Shown here piece after piece: positions 8,692 through 18,477 of a DNA stretch of 64,000 nucleotides (the stretch's first letter is position 1; each line of letters starts with the position of its first letter). A model generated the notes under the pieces. It saw nothing but the letters and a program-made list of their open reading frames with translations. It was not told the origin of the DNA and did no database searches. Made by a program: the position numbers and the translations under genes. Origin of the DNA: JASLDZ01 sp038226305 (GTDB lineage: Bacteria; Pseudomonadota; Alphaproteobacteria; Caulobacterales; Caulobacteraceae); the NCBI GenBank assembly GCA_038226305.1, contig JBBRQN010000004.1, positions 127,732-191,731 on the forward strand, given 5' to 3'.

Positions 8692-9561
8692 ATGCGTCGA
8701 CTGATCGGGGGGCTGCTCGCCCTCGTACTGGCTGGAGCCGCCGGATCCGCAGCGGCCGAGCCTGCCCTGTGGGCCGTGCACGGCAAGGCCTCGACCGTCT
8801 ACCTGTTCGGCACGGTGCATGTGCTGCGCAAGGACACGGCGTGGCGCTCGCCCAAGATCGACGCCGCCCTGGCGCTCTCCCGTGACCTCTGGCTGGAGAT
8901 CGCGGACGGGGGCGATGCCACCAACGCGCAGGACCTGATGGAGAGCCTGGGCATGGACCGGGCGCACCCGCTGTCTACCAAGGCCCCCCCTGCCGACATC
9001 GCCCGGCTGGCCGGTGTGGCCAAGGCGCTGGGCGCCGAGGGCGGCGAGGTGCTGTTCGAGCCGATGCAGCCGTGGTTCGCGGCCCTGACCATCAGCCTCG
9101 CCCCCATCGTCGCGGCCGGCTACGACCCGCAGAGCGGCGTGGACAAGGTGCTGCAGGCCGAGGCAACCGCCGCAGGCAAGCCCGTGCGCGGCTTCGAGAC
9201 CGCCAGCGGCCAGCTGCATTACCTCGCGGACCTGCCCGCCCCCTTGCAGGTGCAGTTCCTGGAGAGCGCTCTGGACGATTTCGACAAGGGGCCGGGCAAG
9301 CTCGACACCCTGGTCGCTGACTGGACGCGGGGCGACGTGGACGCCATCGCAGGCTCGGAACTCACCGACATGAAGGCGAAGCAGCCGCAGATCTACCGCA
9401 CCCTGCTATCGGACCGGAACGCGCGTTTCGCCAAGGCCATCGCCGAGCGGCTGAGGTCTCCCGGCGTCAGCTTCGTGGCCGTGGGCGCCGCCCACCTCGC
9501 CGGGCCGGACAGCGTTCAGGCGAGGCTCGCCGAGCTGGGGATCGTCGCCGAGCGGCAGTAG
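8692..9561 (+). CDS. TraB/GumN family protein (putative Tiki-like metalloprotease)
   Basis: Exported protein of 289 residues with a signal peptide (LLALVLAGAAGSAAAEP) followed by the TraB/GumN/Tiki domain. The paired GxxH motifs that define the active site are both present: GTVH in VYLFGTVHVLRKD (near residue 40) and GAAH in FVAVGAAHLAGPDSV (near 265), with a conserved E in LWLEIADG. Animal Tiki proteins of this fold are metalloproteases; bacterial substrates are unknown. GGAGG just before ATG 8692 fixes the start, although the frame is open further upstream. No operon partner is apparent. Confidence 0.8.
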   Translation: MRRLIGGLLALVLAGAAGSAAAEPALWAVHGKASTVYLFGTVHVLRKDTAWRSPKIDAALALSRDLWLEIADGGDATNAQDLMESLGMDRAHPLSTKAPPADIARLAGVAKALGAEGGEVLFEPMQPWFAALTISLAPIVAAGYDPQSGVDKVLQAEATAAGKPVRGFETASGQLHYLADLPAPLQVQFLESALDDFDKGPGKLDTLVADWTRGDVDAIAGSELTDMKAKQPQIYRTLLSDRNARFAKAIAERLRSPGVSFVAVGAAHLAGPDSVQARLAELGIVAERQ

Positions 9562-9567
9562 GCGGGG

Positions 9568-10374
9568 CTAGATCCCTGCGTACCACTCGTAGCCGCGGTC
9601 TTCCCAATAGCCGCCCTTGCCGCCGGCGATGCCCTTCAGCGAGTCGGTGACCTCGATGCGGGTGATGTACTTCGCCTGCTTGTAGCCGAGCTGCCGCTCC
9701 ACCCGCAGGCGCAGGGGGGCGCCGTGGGGGATGCTCAGCGGCTGGCCGTTCATGCTGTGGGCGATGATCGTCTGCGGGTGGTTGGCGTCGCGCAGGTCGA
9801 TGCTCTCGTAATACTGGCCGGGGGCCTGCTGGCCGCCCTTGGCGGGCTCGCCCTCCAGGTTGTCGGCACAGTGCAGCACCACGTATTTCGAGCCGGGCAT
9901 CACGCCTGCGGTCTTGAGGAGGAGGCCCAGGGGCACCCCGGTCCACTGGCCGATGGCGCTCCAGCCCTCCACGCAGTCGTGCCGGGTGATCTGGGTGCGC
10001 GAGGGCAGCCTGCGCACCTCGTCGATACTGAGCGAGAGGGGTCGCGCCACCCGCCCGTCGACCACAAGCTTCCAGGCGGAAAACTTCTCGTCCACGGCCC
10101 TGGCATAGTCGTCGCCGCCCGGATGCAGGGTGCCGTTGGCCTTGAAGTTGGCCGAGATCTGCGAGGGCTTGTACTCCTTGGCCATCTGCCCGCCGCCGAG
10201 CACGAAGCTCTGCGTGGCGTAGGTCCAGCCCTCGGCGGCGTGCAGCACGCGCAGGAAGCTGGCCGAGTGGGTCAGCTTGTCGGCCTGCAGGATCGGCGAG
10301 CAGGCCGAAAGCACGAGGCCTCCCCCGCCAAGGGCGCCGGTGATCAGGGCGGTGCGTCGGGTGATGAGCGACAT
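9568..10374 (-). CDS. Tat-exported sulfite-oxidase-fold molybdopterin oxidoreductase
   Basis: 268 residues. The N-terminus (SLITRRTALITGALGGGG) is a twin-arginine signal, consistent with export of a folded molybdenum-cofactor enzyme through the TatABC system also encoded in this window. The oxidoreductase molybdopterin domain (PF00174) spans about residues 95-260, with the molybdenum-ligating cysteine in RHDCVEGW near residue 136. It lacks the dimerisation domain of true sulfite oxidases and resembles MsrP/YedY in size. The cytochrome b gene ends 2 bases upstream, so the two are an operon driven by an ECF-type promoter. Substrate (oxidised methionine, sulfite or other S/N-oxide) is not determinable. 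Confidence 0.85.
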   Translation of the reverse strand: MSLITRRTALITGALGGGGLVLSACSPILQADKLTHSASFLRVLHAAEGWTYATQSFVLGGGQMAKEYKPSQISANFKANGTLHPGGDDYARAVDEKFSAWKLVVDGRVARPLSLSIDEVRRLPSRTQITRHDCVEGWSAIGQWTGVPLGLLLKTAGVMPGSKYVVLHCADNLEGEPAKGGQQAPGQYYESIDLRDANHPQTIIAHSMNGQPLSIPHGAPLRLRVERQLGYKQAKYITRIEVTDSLKGIAGGKGGYWEDRGYEWYAGI

Positions 10375-10376
10375 GG

Positions 10377-11249
10377 TCAGTCGTGCTCCGGCGCCACGGC
10401 GTATTTGCCGGTGATCATGGAGCCGATCTCGTTGATCGGCCCGGCGATGAACACCTCGACCACGTGGACGAGGATGAAGAGGGTGATCAGGCTCATGCAC
10501 ACGAAGTGGATGGAGCGCGCCGACTGGCGACCGCCCACCAGATCCAGCATCCACGGAGCCAGACCGTTGAAGCCGGGCGACATGGCGAGCCCGGTGTAGA
10601 CCACCAGCAGCACCATGAGGATCAGCCCCAGATAGGCCAGCCGCTGCAGCACGTTGTAACGCTTGGCCGCTTCACCGGTGGGGTGCTTGAGCCGCACATG
10701 GTCGGCGACGGACTTGGGGATCGACTTGAGGTCGGCCACCGTCGGCACGATGTCGCGCTGGATGTGGCGGATCGACAGGCTCCAGATCAGGTAGACGAGG
10801 CCGTTCGTCACGAGGAGCCAGGCGAAGAAGAAGTGCCAGTGGCGGGCGTCCGCCAGATCCTGGAAGCTCGGGATCGTCAGCCAGGCCGGAAAGCCCCGGG
10901 CGGCGAAGTGGTCGCCCACCTTGGACCAGCCGAACAGGCCCGTGGTGTTGAAGTGCAGGCCCAGGACCTCGGTCACGCCCCGCGGCCCCTGCGGCGTGTT
11001 GATCGCGTGCAGGGAGAGCCAGCGGCCCTTGGTATCGAACTCCGACCCGCCGCTGCCCCAGTAGAGCGAGGGGTGGGCGTTGAAGATGTTGAGGCCCGAG
11101 CCGATCATGAAGAAGATCGCCAGGGCGTTGATCCAGTGGGTGATCCGCACCAGCACGGTGTGCCGGTAGATGACCTCGCGCAGCCCCTTGCGGGCCGGTG
11201 CGGCCGCCGCGGGGGGCAGGGTATCGGGGTTGGCGACGGCGTCGCTCAC
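10377..11249 (-). CDS. Cytochrome b561-like membrane subunit, partner of the molybdoenzyme
   Basis: 290 residues with about four or five membrane helices and haem-ligand histidines in typical positions (RITHWINALAIFFMIGSG, HWHFFFAWLLV, SIHFVCMSLITLFILVHVVEVF). It belongs to the di-haem cytochrome b group seen with thiosulfate reductases and Ni/Fe hydrogenases rather than to MsrQ, and should pass electrons from the quinone pool to the periplasmic molybdoenzyme. GTG 11249 is chosen because GGAGAT precedes it by 8 bases; GTG 11279 is also in frame but lies at the predicted transcription start. Gene order cytochrome then enzyme, 2-base spacing. Confidence 0.8.
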   Translation of the reverse strand: MSDAVANPDTLPPAAAAPARKGLREVIYRHTVLVRITHWINALAIFFMIGSGLNIFNAHPSLYWGSGGSEFDTKGRWLSLHAINTPQGPRGVTEVLGLHFNTTGLFGWSKVGDHFAARGFPAWLTIPSFQDLADARHWHFFFAWLLVTNGLVYLIWSLSIRHIQRDIVPTVADLKSIPKSVADHVRLKHPTGEAAKRYNVLQRLAYLGLILMVLLVVYTGLAMSPGFNGLAPWMLDLVGGRQSARSIHFVCMSLITLFILVHVVEVFIAGPINEIGSMITGKYAVAPEHD

Positions 11250-11288
11250 GGCGTGATCTCCCGCTTCCACATGAAGCACAGGGCGTCA

Positions 11289-11314
11289 TTCGCCCCGCCA
11301 GCCCAGCTTGTTAC
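11289..11314 (-). promoter_or_regulatory. ECF-type (SigF-like) promoter of the cytochrome b-molybdoenzyme operon
   Basis: Read on the minus strand: GTAACA (11314-11309), 16 bases, CGAA (11292-11289). Spacing and boxes match the GTAACC-N16-CGAA pattern described for the Caulobacter sigma factor SigF, except for the sixth base. The start of transcription would be near 11282, about 30 bases before the GTG at 11249. Confidence 0.65.
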
Positions 11315-11365
11315 ATGTCGCCGTGGCGAAACAGGAGAAAGATGCGATCCTGAGGGCCTGCGCAT

Positions 11366-11391
11366 GTAACCGTAAGCGCAGGGCAAGCGAA
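11366..11391 (+). promoter_or_regulatory. ECF-type (SigF-like) promoter facing the AraC gene
   Basis: GTAACC (11366-11371), 16 bases, CGAA (11388-11391): an exact match to the SigF-type consensus and spacing. It is divergent from the minus-strand site. Together they create an 8-base inverted repeat (GTTACATG at 11310-11317 and CATGTAAC at 11363-11370). Transcription would start near 11398, about 50 bases before the TTG start of the AraC gene. Confidence 0.65.
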
Positions 11392-11448
11392 CGAAGGCCA
11401 ACACCCCGGCAGGCGGGGAAATGAACCGACGAAATTCAGGAGGCCGCT

Positions 11449-12354
11449 TTGCCTTTCGCTGCGATCACGCAACCGCGCCCAGCCATCTCGCCCCAGGCGT
11501 GGGGACGGTCGCTGCCGATCCCTCCGGTGCTGGCCAGTGACGAGCACGGCTGGCGAACCTCGGTGCTGCGCCGTTGGCGCGGATCGGCGGCGGCGATGAG
11601 CCAGCCTCCTCTGGATCACCACTACGTCGTGCTGCACCTTGGCGGCCCCAAGTCTGTCGAGCGCCGGGGTTCCGACGGTGTGTCACGCTTCGCCGTGGCC
11701 GAGGGTTCGCTCACCGTGGTGCCCGCAGGCGTCGCGTTCGAGTGGAAGACCACCGGCCCCATCGACTTCGCCCACCTCTACATATCCCCCGCCCGGTTCG
11801 ACCGAGCCGTGGCCACCGTGTTCGACCGCGAGCCCTCGGCCGTGAAGCTGGAGGCGGGGGTCGGCGTGGTCGATCCCCTCTTGGCCGCTCTGATCGAGGC
11901 GATGCTGGCCGAGGTGGAGCAGCACAGCCCGTGGCGCTCGCCCTATCTCGACGCCCTGTTCGATGCCGCCGTGGTTCACCTCGCGGGGCGCCACTCCACG
12001 ATCCGGCAGGTCGACAAGCCGTCTCGCCACTCCCTCGCTCCCAGCCGGCTGAAGCGGGTGCTGGAGCATGTGGACGCGACCCTTGAGGCCCCGCTCACCC
12101 TGTCGGACCTCGCCGCCGTGGCAGGGCTCAGCCGCTTCCACTTCAGCCGGGCCTTCCGCAGCGCCGTGGGCGAAACGCCCCTGGCCTACGTTGCCAAAAA
12201 GCGGGTGGAGCGGGCCCGGGCGCTGCTGCGCTCAACCGAGCTGCCCCTGGCCGAGGTCGCCCGTCAGGCGGGGTTCACCTCGCCCGGCTATTTCTCCACC
12301 GCCTTCAAGCGCTCCACCGGGCTGAAGCCTTCGCTGTATCGCCAGCAGCTGTGA
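11449..12354 (+). CDS. AraC family transcriptional regulator
   Basis: DNA-binding regulator of 301 residues. The N-terminal half (about 50-160) is a cupin-like sensor (FAVAEGSLTVVPAGVAFEW). The C-terminal hundred residues hold the two helix-turn-helix motifs: LTLSDLAAVAGLSRFHFSRAF and LPLAEVARQAGFTSPGYFSTAF, each shortened here from a longer match, then the family end FKRSTGLKPSLYR. TTG 11449 is supported by a perfect AGGAGG at 11438-11443. Divergent from the molybdoenzyme operon with paired ECF promoters, so it may belong to the same stress response. Its targets are not known; the adjacent dehydrogenase gene is a candidate. Confidence 0.85.
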   Translation: MPFAAITQPRPAISPQAWGRSLPIPPVLASDEHGWRTSVLRRWRGSAAAMSQPPLDHHYVVLHLGGPKSVERRGSDGVSRFAVAEGSLTVVPAGVAFEWKTTGPIDFAHLYISPARFDRAVATVFDREPSAVKLEAGVGVVDPLLAALIEAMLAEVEQHSPWRSPYLDALFDAAVVHLAGRHSTIRQVDKPSRHSLAPSRLKRVLEHVDATLEAPLTLSDLAAVAGLSRFHFSRAFRSAVGETPLAYVAKKRVERARALLRSTELPLAEVARQAGFTSPGYFSTAFKRSTGLKPSLYRQQL

Positions 12355-12424
12355 GCCTGGCCGCCGCTTCCCAGCGGGCGCGGCGGTGATACAGACGCGG
12401 TCGAGCAGCAGGGAGCAGCGCCAG

Positions 12425-13210
12425 ATGAGCCTCAAGGGCCGAACCGCCGTCGTCACAGGATCCACCTCGGGCATCGGGCTCGCCACTGCCAGAGCCCTGG
12501 CGGGGGAGGGGGCTAATGTGGTCCTCAACGGCTTCGGCGACCCTGCGGCGATCGAGGCCGCCCGCGCGGGCATCGAGGCCGACTTCGGCGTGCGGGCGAT
12601 CCACTCCCCGGCCGACATGACCAAGCCAGACGAGATCATCGGCATGATCGACCTGGCGGCGCAGACCTTCGGCTCGGTCGACATCCTGGTGAACAACGCG
12701 GGCGTTCAGTTCGTGTCGCCCGTGGCCGACTTCCCGCAGGACAAGTGGGACTGGATCTTGGCAATCAACCTCACCGCGCCCTTCGCGGCGATGAAGGCGG
12801 CGATCCCGCACATGAAGGCGAAGAGCTGGGGCCGGATCATCTCCACCGCCAGCGCCCACTCCATCGTCGCCTCGCCGTTCAAGAGCGCCTACGTGGCGGC
12901 CAAGCATGGCGTGGCAGGGCTGACCAAGGCCGCCGCGCTGGAACTGGCCACGAGCGGCATCACCGTGAACTGCGTATCGCCCGGCTATGTCTGGACCGAG
13001 CTCGTGCAGAACCAGATCCCCGACACCATGAAGGCCCGCGGCCTCACCCGGCAGCAGGTGATCGACGATGTGCTCCTGCAGGCGCAGCCCACCAAGCAGT
13101 TCGTGCAGCCCGATCAGGTGGCCGCCGTCGTGGTGTTCCTGTGCTCCGACGCGGCGGCCAACGTCACCGGTGCCAACCTCAGCATGGACGGCGGCTGGAC
13201 CGCCGCCTGA
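12425..13210 (+). CDS. bdhA: 3-hydroxybutyrate dehydrogenase (SDR family)
   Basis: NAD-dependent interconversion of D-3-hydroxybutyrate and acetoacetate, a step in poly-hydroxybutyrate and ketone-body use. The 261-residue protein is a classical short-chain dehydrogenase: TGSTSGIG cofactor loop near residue 11, NNAG near 90, and the catalytic Ser-Tyr-Lys (S in STASAHS, then YVAAKHG near 155-159). The C-terminal segment with TRQQVIDDVLL and QPTKQFVQPDQVA is characteristic of bacterial D-beta-hydroxybutyrate dehydrogenases and supports that assignment over a generic SDR. It lies 70 bases after the AraC gene, which could regulate it. Confidence 0.87.
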   Translation: MSLKGRTAVVTGSTSGIGLATARALAGEGANVVLNGFGDPAAIEAARAGIEADFGVRAIHSPADMTKPDEIIGMIDLAAQTFGSVDILVNNAGVQFVSPVADFPQDKWDWILAINLTAPFAAMKAAIPHMKAKSWGRIISTASAHSIVASPFKSAYVAAKHGVAGLTKAAALELATSGITVNCVSPGYVWTELVQNQIPDTMKARGLTRQQVIDDVLLQAQPTKQFVQPDQVAAVVVFLCSDAAANVTGANLSMDGGWTAA

Positions 13211-13274
13211 CGCAAAGCCCCTCGCTGGCCACCGACACGCGGCAGGCCGATCGGGAGTCGACTCTATGTAAAAC

Positions 13275-13283
13275 TTAAATTAA
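13275..13283. promoter_or_regulatory. AT-rich TTAA-A-TTAA palindrome before the YoaS/YozG-like pair
   Basis: A short perfect inverted repeat inside an unusually AT-rich stretch (about 13264-13296) 45 bases before the DUF2975 gene. The small HTH regulator encoded downstream could bind here to control its own operon. The evidence is only the palindrome and its position. Confidence 0.3.
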
Positions 13284-13327
13284 ACGTGCTTTTGCAGCGG
13301 ATATGCGCCGCGAAAGCAGGAACAGCC

Positions 13328-13798
13328 ATGCCAAAGCTCCCTCTGCCAAGCGCGGCGCTCGCCACCCGTGTCGCTGTGGTCGTCTTTGGCGTCGCCCTGT
13401 TGGTCGAGCAGGGGATCACCGACAACCTCCTGCAGCCGCGCCCTTCGCTCGCCGCGGCTCCTGGGTATGGAGTGAGCCTCCTCGCGCCGGCCTTCTTCGT
13501 CTGGGCGCTGTGGGAGAGCGCGACGGTGTTCGGCCGGCTCGACCGGGGAGAGGCCTTCGGACCGGCGATGGCCCGGGGGCTGAACCGGATCGGAGCCGGC
13601 CTGATGCTCGGCTCGTGGTGCGCCATCGTGCTGGAGCCCGGCGTCGCGCATCTGGTGGCCGACGGGTTTTCCGGAATGCGTGGCGTGAAGTTCGCCTTCA
13701 CCGTCGAGAACCTGACGCTGGCGTTCACGGGGCTCGTGCTGATCCTGCTGGCGCGGCGCGGCCGGGCGCTTCAATCCACGCTCGACCAGTTCGTCTGA
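13328..13798 (+). CDS. DUF2975 membrane protein (YoaS-like)
   Basis: A 156-residue protein with four predicted membrane helices (about 10-28, 48-66, 92-112, 134-150), matching DUF2975, whose founding members such as Bacillus YoaS are encoded with a small Cro/CI-type regulator. Start at ATG 13328 with AGGA about 7 bases upstream. Its TGA overlaps the ATG of the regulator gene (TGATG), indicating coupled translation. Function of the family is not established; a membrane sensor or immunity-like partner for the regulator is possible. Confidence 0.75.
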   Translation: MPKLPLPSAALATRVAVVVFGVALLVEQGITDNLLQPRPSLAAAPGYGVSLLAPAFFVWALWESATVFGRLDRGEAFGPAMARGLNRIGAGLMLGSWCAIVLEPGVAHLVADGFSGMRGVKFAFTVENLTLAFTGLVLILLARRGRALQSTLDQFV

Positions 13799-14031
13799 TG
13801 CCCATCCGCCTGACGCTGGATGTGATGCTGGCGCGTCGCAAGCTGCGCGCCCGCGACGTGGCGGCCCGGATCGGCATCTCGGAGACGCAACTCAGCCTCC
13901 TGCGCACCGGCAAGGTGAAGGGCGTGCGCTTCGCCACCCTGTCGAAGTTGTGCCTCGTGCTGGACTGCGCCCCCGGCGAAATCCTCGACTACGACCGCGA
14001 CGAGGGCGATCTGCACGCGTCGGAGGATTAG
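13798..14031 (+). CDS. Small Cro/CI-type helix-turn-helix regulator (YozG-like)
   Basis: A 77-residue DNA-binding protein consisting almost only of a Cro/CI helix-turn-helix (RARDVAARIGISETQLSLL, then TGKVKGVRFATLSKLC) and an acidic tail with the CAPGEILDYD ending typical of the YozG group. It is translationally coupled to the DUF2975 gene upstream by a one-base overlap. It probably autoregulates the pair. The last four bases overlap the end of the convergent nitroreductase gene. Confidence 0.85.
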   Translation: MPIRLTLDVMLARRKLRARDVAARIGISETQLSLLRTGKVKGVRFATLSKLCLVLDCAPGEILDYDRDEGDLHASED

Positions 14032-14735
14032 TCCGCGAACCCCACGAAGGTGGTCGCGTCGTCTACCGACTTGCGCTGCGAGACTACCGCGTTGGCGGGG
14101 AAGCTGTCGTCGGGCCAGCCCATCGCCACGCAGATCATGATCACCTGATCGTCGGGGATGCCCGCGTGCTCACGCACCACGGGCGACTGCATGATGCCCT
14201 GGCTGTTGATCACGCAGCCCAGCCCCCGCGACCAGGCGGCGTTGACGAGGGCGTTGGTGACCGCGCCGCAGTCGAACGGGCCGATGTCGCCCCCGTGGAT
14301 CGAGCGGTCGTAGGTGACGACGATGGATACGGGAGCGTCGAACTGGCGGAACCCGCGCATCACCCAGTCTGTTCGGGCCTCCTTGTCGTGGCGGTCGATA
14401 CCCATGGCGGCGAAGAGCTGCTTGGCGATGCCGATCTGCCGCTCCCGGTGCGGGCCCTCGTACTCGCCGTGCAGCCGGAACTCGCGGGAGTGCGGCACGC
14501 CCGCGACATTGCGCTCGGTGTTGCCGGCGCGGATGCGGTCCAGGGGCTCTCCCGCCACCACGATGAAGTTCCACGGCTGGGTGTTCAGCGAGGAGGGCGC
14601 CCGCATCGCCAGCTCGATCACCTCGCGCACCAGAGCCCTCGGCACGGGATCGCCCCGGAAGCCGCGGATGCTGCGCCGACCCAGCACCACCTCGTCGAAC
14701 AGCGGGGCGGAGAGGGCGGGTGAGACTGAGGTCAT
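14028..14735 (-). CDS. Nitroreductase family flavoprotein
   Basis: FMN-dependent NAD(P)H oxidoreductase of 235 residues. The family signature is clear: RRSIRGF near the start for phosphate of FMN, then MRAPSSLNTQPWNFIVV, ARTDWVMRG in the middle, and GLGCVINSQGI with MGWPDD toward the end. Members reduce nitroaromatics, quinones or similar electrophiles. ATG 14735 has AGGA 9 bases upstream; ATG 14765 is an alternative. Natural substrate unknown. The gene faces lepA across about 120 bases. Confidence 0.87.
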   Translation of the reverse strand: MTSVSPALSAPLFDEVVLGRRSIRGFRGDPVPRALVREVIELAMRAPSSLNTQPWNFIVVAGEPLDRIRAGNTERNVAGVPHSREFRLHGEYEGPHRERQIGIAKQLFAAMGIDRHDKEARTDWVMRGFRQFDAPVSIVVTYDRSIHGGDIGPFDCGAVTNALVNAAWSRGLGCVINSQGIMQSPVVREHAGIPDDQVIMICVAMGWPDDSFPANAVVSQRKSVDDATTFVGFAD

Positions 14736-14856
14736 GGTGCGCAGTCCTGTAGACGAGTCCGTCATCGCCTGCAGGAAAACGATTACACCCCCCGCCCCGT
14801 CAAGCTCCCGCCCAGCCGTATCGCGTTCGAGGACGAAACCCTCTAATCCCCCCGCG

Positions 14857-16659
<1,803 letters not shown>

Positions 16660-16692
16660 GAGAGCTGCCATCCTCCCTAAAGGAGAACCGAT

Positions 16693-17715
16693 TTGCCAAG
16701 CTATCCATTTATCGAAGTCAAACAGAGCCGCGGTACCTTTTTGCTAAGCGCGATTCCCGCCAGCGCACTCAGCAAAGTCAGCTATGCCGCCATCCGACAT
16801 CAAGACCAAGAAGAAGGCGCCGTCCAACGAGTCCTCAATCAGTCGCGCATTGCGGGCGTTAAAAGTTTCACACTATCCGGGGGTGATTTTCCCGCCAGTA
16901 TCGTCCTCAATTGGATCGGTGATGGATTGCACCGAAACAATGGTCATGTCGAATTTGAATTAAAAGAACGGTCAGCTCAGATAATTGATGGTCAACATCG
17001 TGTTGCTGGCATAGGTGAGGCCATCGCAGAGCGACCTGAAATCGCTTCTACTCTAATTCCCGTTGCGATATATGAAAACTTAAACACCACTCAATGTGCA
17101 AATATTTTCCTATCAATAAATACCGAGCAGCGGCCAGTTCCCCGAAGTCTAGTATTCGACCTTTATGGAATCGCAAGCGAGGAGCTAACTGATCGGGCGG
17201 CGTCGCGCGCGCGTGACATTACGTTATCGCTAAATGAGCCCGACCAAGCCTATGCGGGGCTTATTAAGCTACCCAACGCGAGGCGTCAAAAGGGCGGGAT
17301 CGCTCTATCAACGGCGGTTTCATCAATCAAGCCTCTTGTGGCAGAGAAGGGCGTGCTTGATCAAATCGGCGCAACCTCCCTAGAAATACAGACCCAGATA
17401 TTTCAAAACCTATTCAACGCCATTGCCGACAAGTATGGTGACTATTGGGGGGAGCGCGATAACGCATTCTTATATGCAGCTGGCTTCATGGGAGCTGTTG
17501 AATTTCTCCATCTTAGACTGATACCTTACTGCGTCAGAAAGAAGTCTTTCAAGCAAGAGGTCATCGCGGCAGCGCTTCGGCTTGATAGAACAGACCTTAT
17601 TAAGCAAGGAGAGGTGAAAGGTCTCGGTGGCCGCGATGCGCCTCGAAAAGTTTACGAAAGACTTGATGAGTTCTTTGTGCCGGCCGAGGAGGCCTCAGTC
17701 GCCTTTGAGGTGTAG
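16693..17715 (+). CDS. DGQHR domain protein (DndB-like fold)
   Basis: A 340-residue protein with the DGQHR signature (IIDGQHRVAGI near residue 98), shared with DndB and with many proteins of defence islands. It continues with IPVAIYENLN, FLSINTEQRPVP and the Asp/Arg-rich region that follows in the family. TTG 16693 is well supported by AAGGAG at 16679-16684. The base composition (many A/T third positions, by eye near 50% GC) differs from lepA and the downstream genes, which suggests horizontal transfer. Six bases separate it from the HEPN-like gene, so the two form an operon. DndB represses phosphorothioation genes; here no dnd genes are present, so the role is open. Confidence 0.8.
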   Translation: MPSYPFIEVKQSRGTFLLSAIPASALSKVSYAAIRHQDQEEGAVQRVLNQSRIAGVKSFTLSGGDFPASIVLNWIGDGLHRNNGHVEFELKERSAQIIDGQHRVAGIGEAIAERPEIASTLIPVAIYENLNTTQCANIFLSINTEQRPVPRSLVFDLYGIASEELTDRAASRARDITLSLNEPDQAYAGLIKLPNARRQKGGIALSTAVSSIKPLVAEKGVLDQIGATSLEIQTQIFQNLFNAIADKYGDYWGERDNAFLYAAGFMGAVEFLHLRLIPYCVRKKSFKQEVIAAALRLDRTDLIKQGEVKGLGGRDAPRKVYERLDEFFVPAEEASVAFEV

Positions 17716-17721
17716 AGCCTC

Positions 17722-18453
17722 GTGCCGCATAGGGCAAACACTGCGATTGGGGCTTGGCTGGCATCTCAGCCTATGCCTGTCGCCTTGAGCGTGGCGCAGG
17801 CACAGGCGATTGTTCCCCATCTGTTGCAAGACTCTGAAGATCTGCTTTACAGTGGAATGCTCTCTCTTCTTCAGGCGATCTCAGGAGCGAGTGAAGGCAA
17901 TTTCAGCTGGTCGATTGTCAAGTTGTATTACGCCTCGTTCTATGCTGTGCGCTCTCTGTTAGGGAGCAACGGAGTTGCACTCTATTACCATAATAGAAAA
18001 CCCAAAGCCCTGCGGATCGCTGCCGGCGAAATTCCAGTTAAGGCCGCCGGAAACAGTCATAAAGCCGTCTGGGGTCTCTTAGAGGCGCAATTTCCAAATT
18101 CACCGTTGCCTAATTTGATTGGTGGCGATAAGTCATACGACTGGATGACTATTTTACGCGAGGAGGCTAATTACACACGCCCGAAATTTGTCGAGCCCCT
18201 ACTCCCTGCATGCTTCGGAAAACTTGATATGTTGGGAAGCGCATCTGCGCTGCAGCTGTATATAGATGACGTGTCCATGACATATGCCTTTGATCCGGAT
18301 CATGCAGTTGTTTCGTTTCCTGTTGAGTGCTTGCGTAGAGCTAGTGACTCTTTGTTGTCCCAAGGCAGAACACCAAGTGAAGCTGACGAGTTACAAATGC
18401 AGTACTGCGCCGACAAATTTGGACTTATTCTTCGAAAGCCAATGTTTATCTGA
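17722..18453 (+). CDS. HEPN-like protein, partner of the DGQHR protein
   Basis: 243 residues, starting at GTG six bases after the DGQHR gene. The central part has the look of a HEPN domain: VKLYYASFYAVRSLLGSNG around residues 73-91 (the usual form is YYA-x-FHA-ARALL), then NSHKAVWGLL, and LREEANYTRPKF where HEPN nucleases usually carry R-x4-6-H. The His of that motif is not obvious, so RNase activity is uncertain. Base composition is AT-rich like its partner. HEPN proteins frequently act as toxins or RNases in defence systems. The fold assignment is by eye and should be treated as moderate. Confidence 0.6.
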   Translation: MPHRANTAIGAWLASQPMPVALSVAQAQAIVPHLLQDSEDLLYSGMLSLLQAISGASEGNFSWSIVKLYYASFYAVRSLLGSNGVALYYHNRKPKALRIAAGEIPVKAAGNSHKAVWGLLEAQFPNSPLPNLIGGDKSYDWMTILREEANYTRPKFVEPLLPACFGKLDMLGSASALQLYIDDVSMTYAFDPDHAVVSFPVECLRRASDSLLSQGRTPSEADELQMQYCADKFGLILRKPMFI

Positions 18454-18477
18454 GGTCGTTGCGGCCTACCTGCTGCC

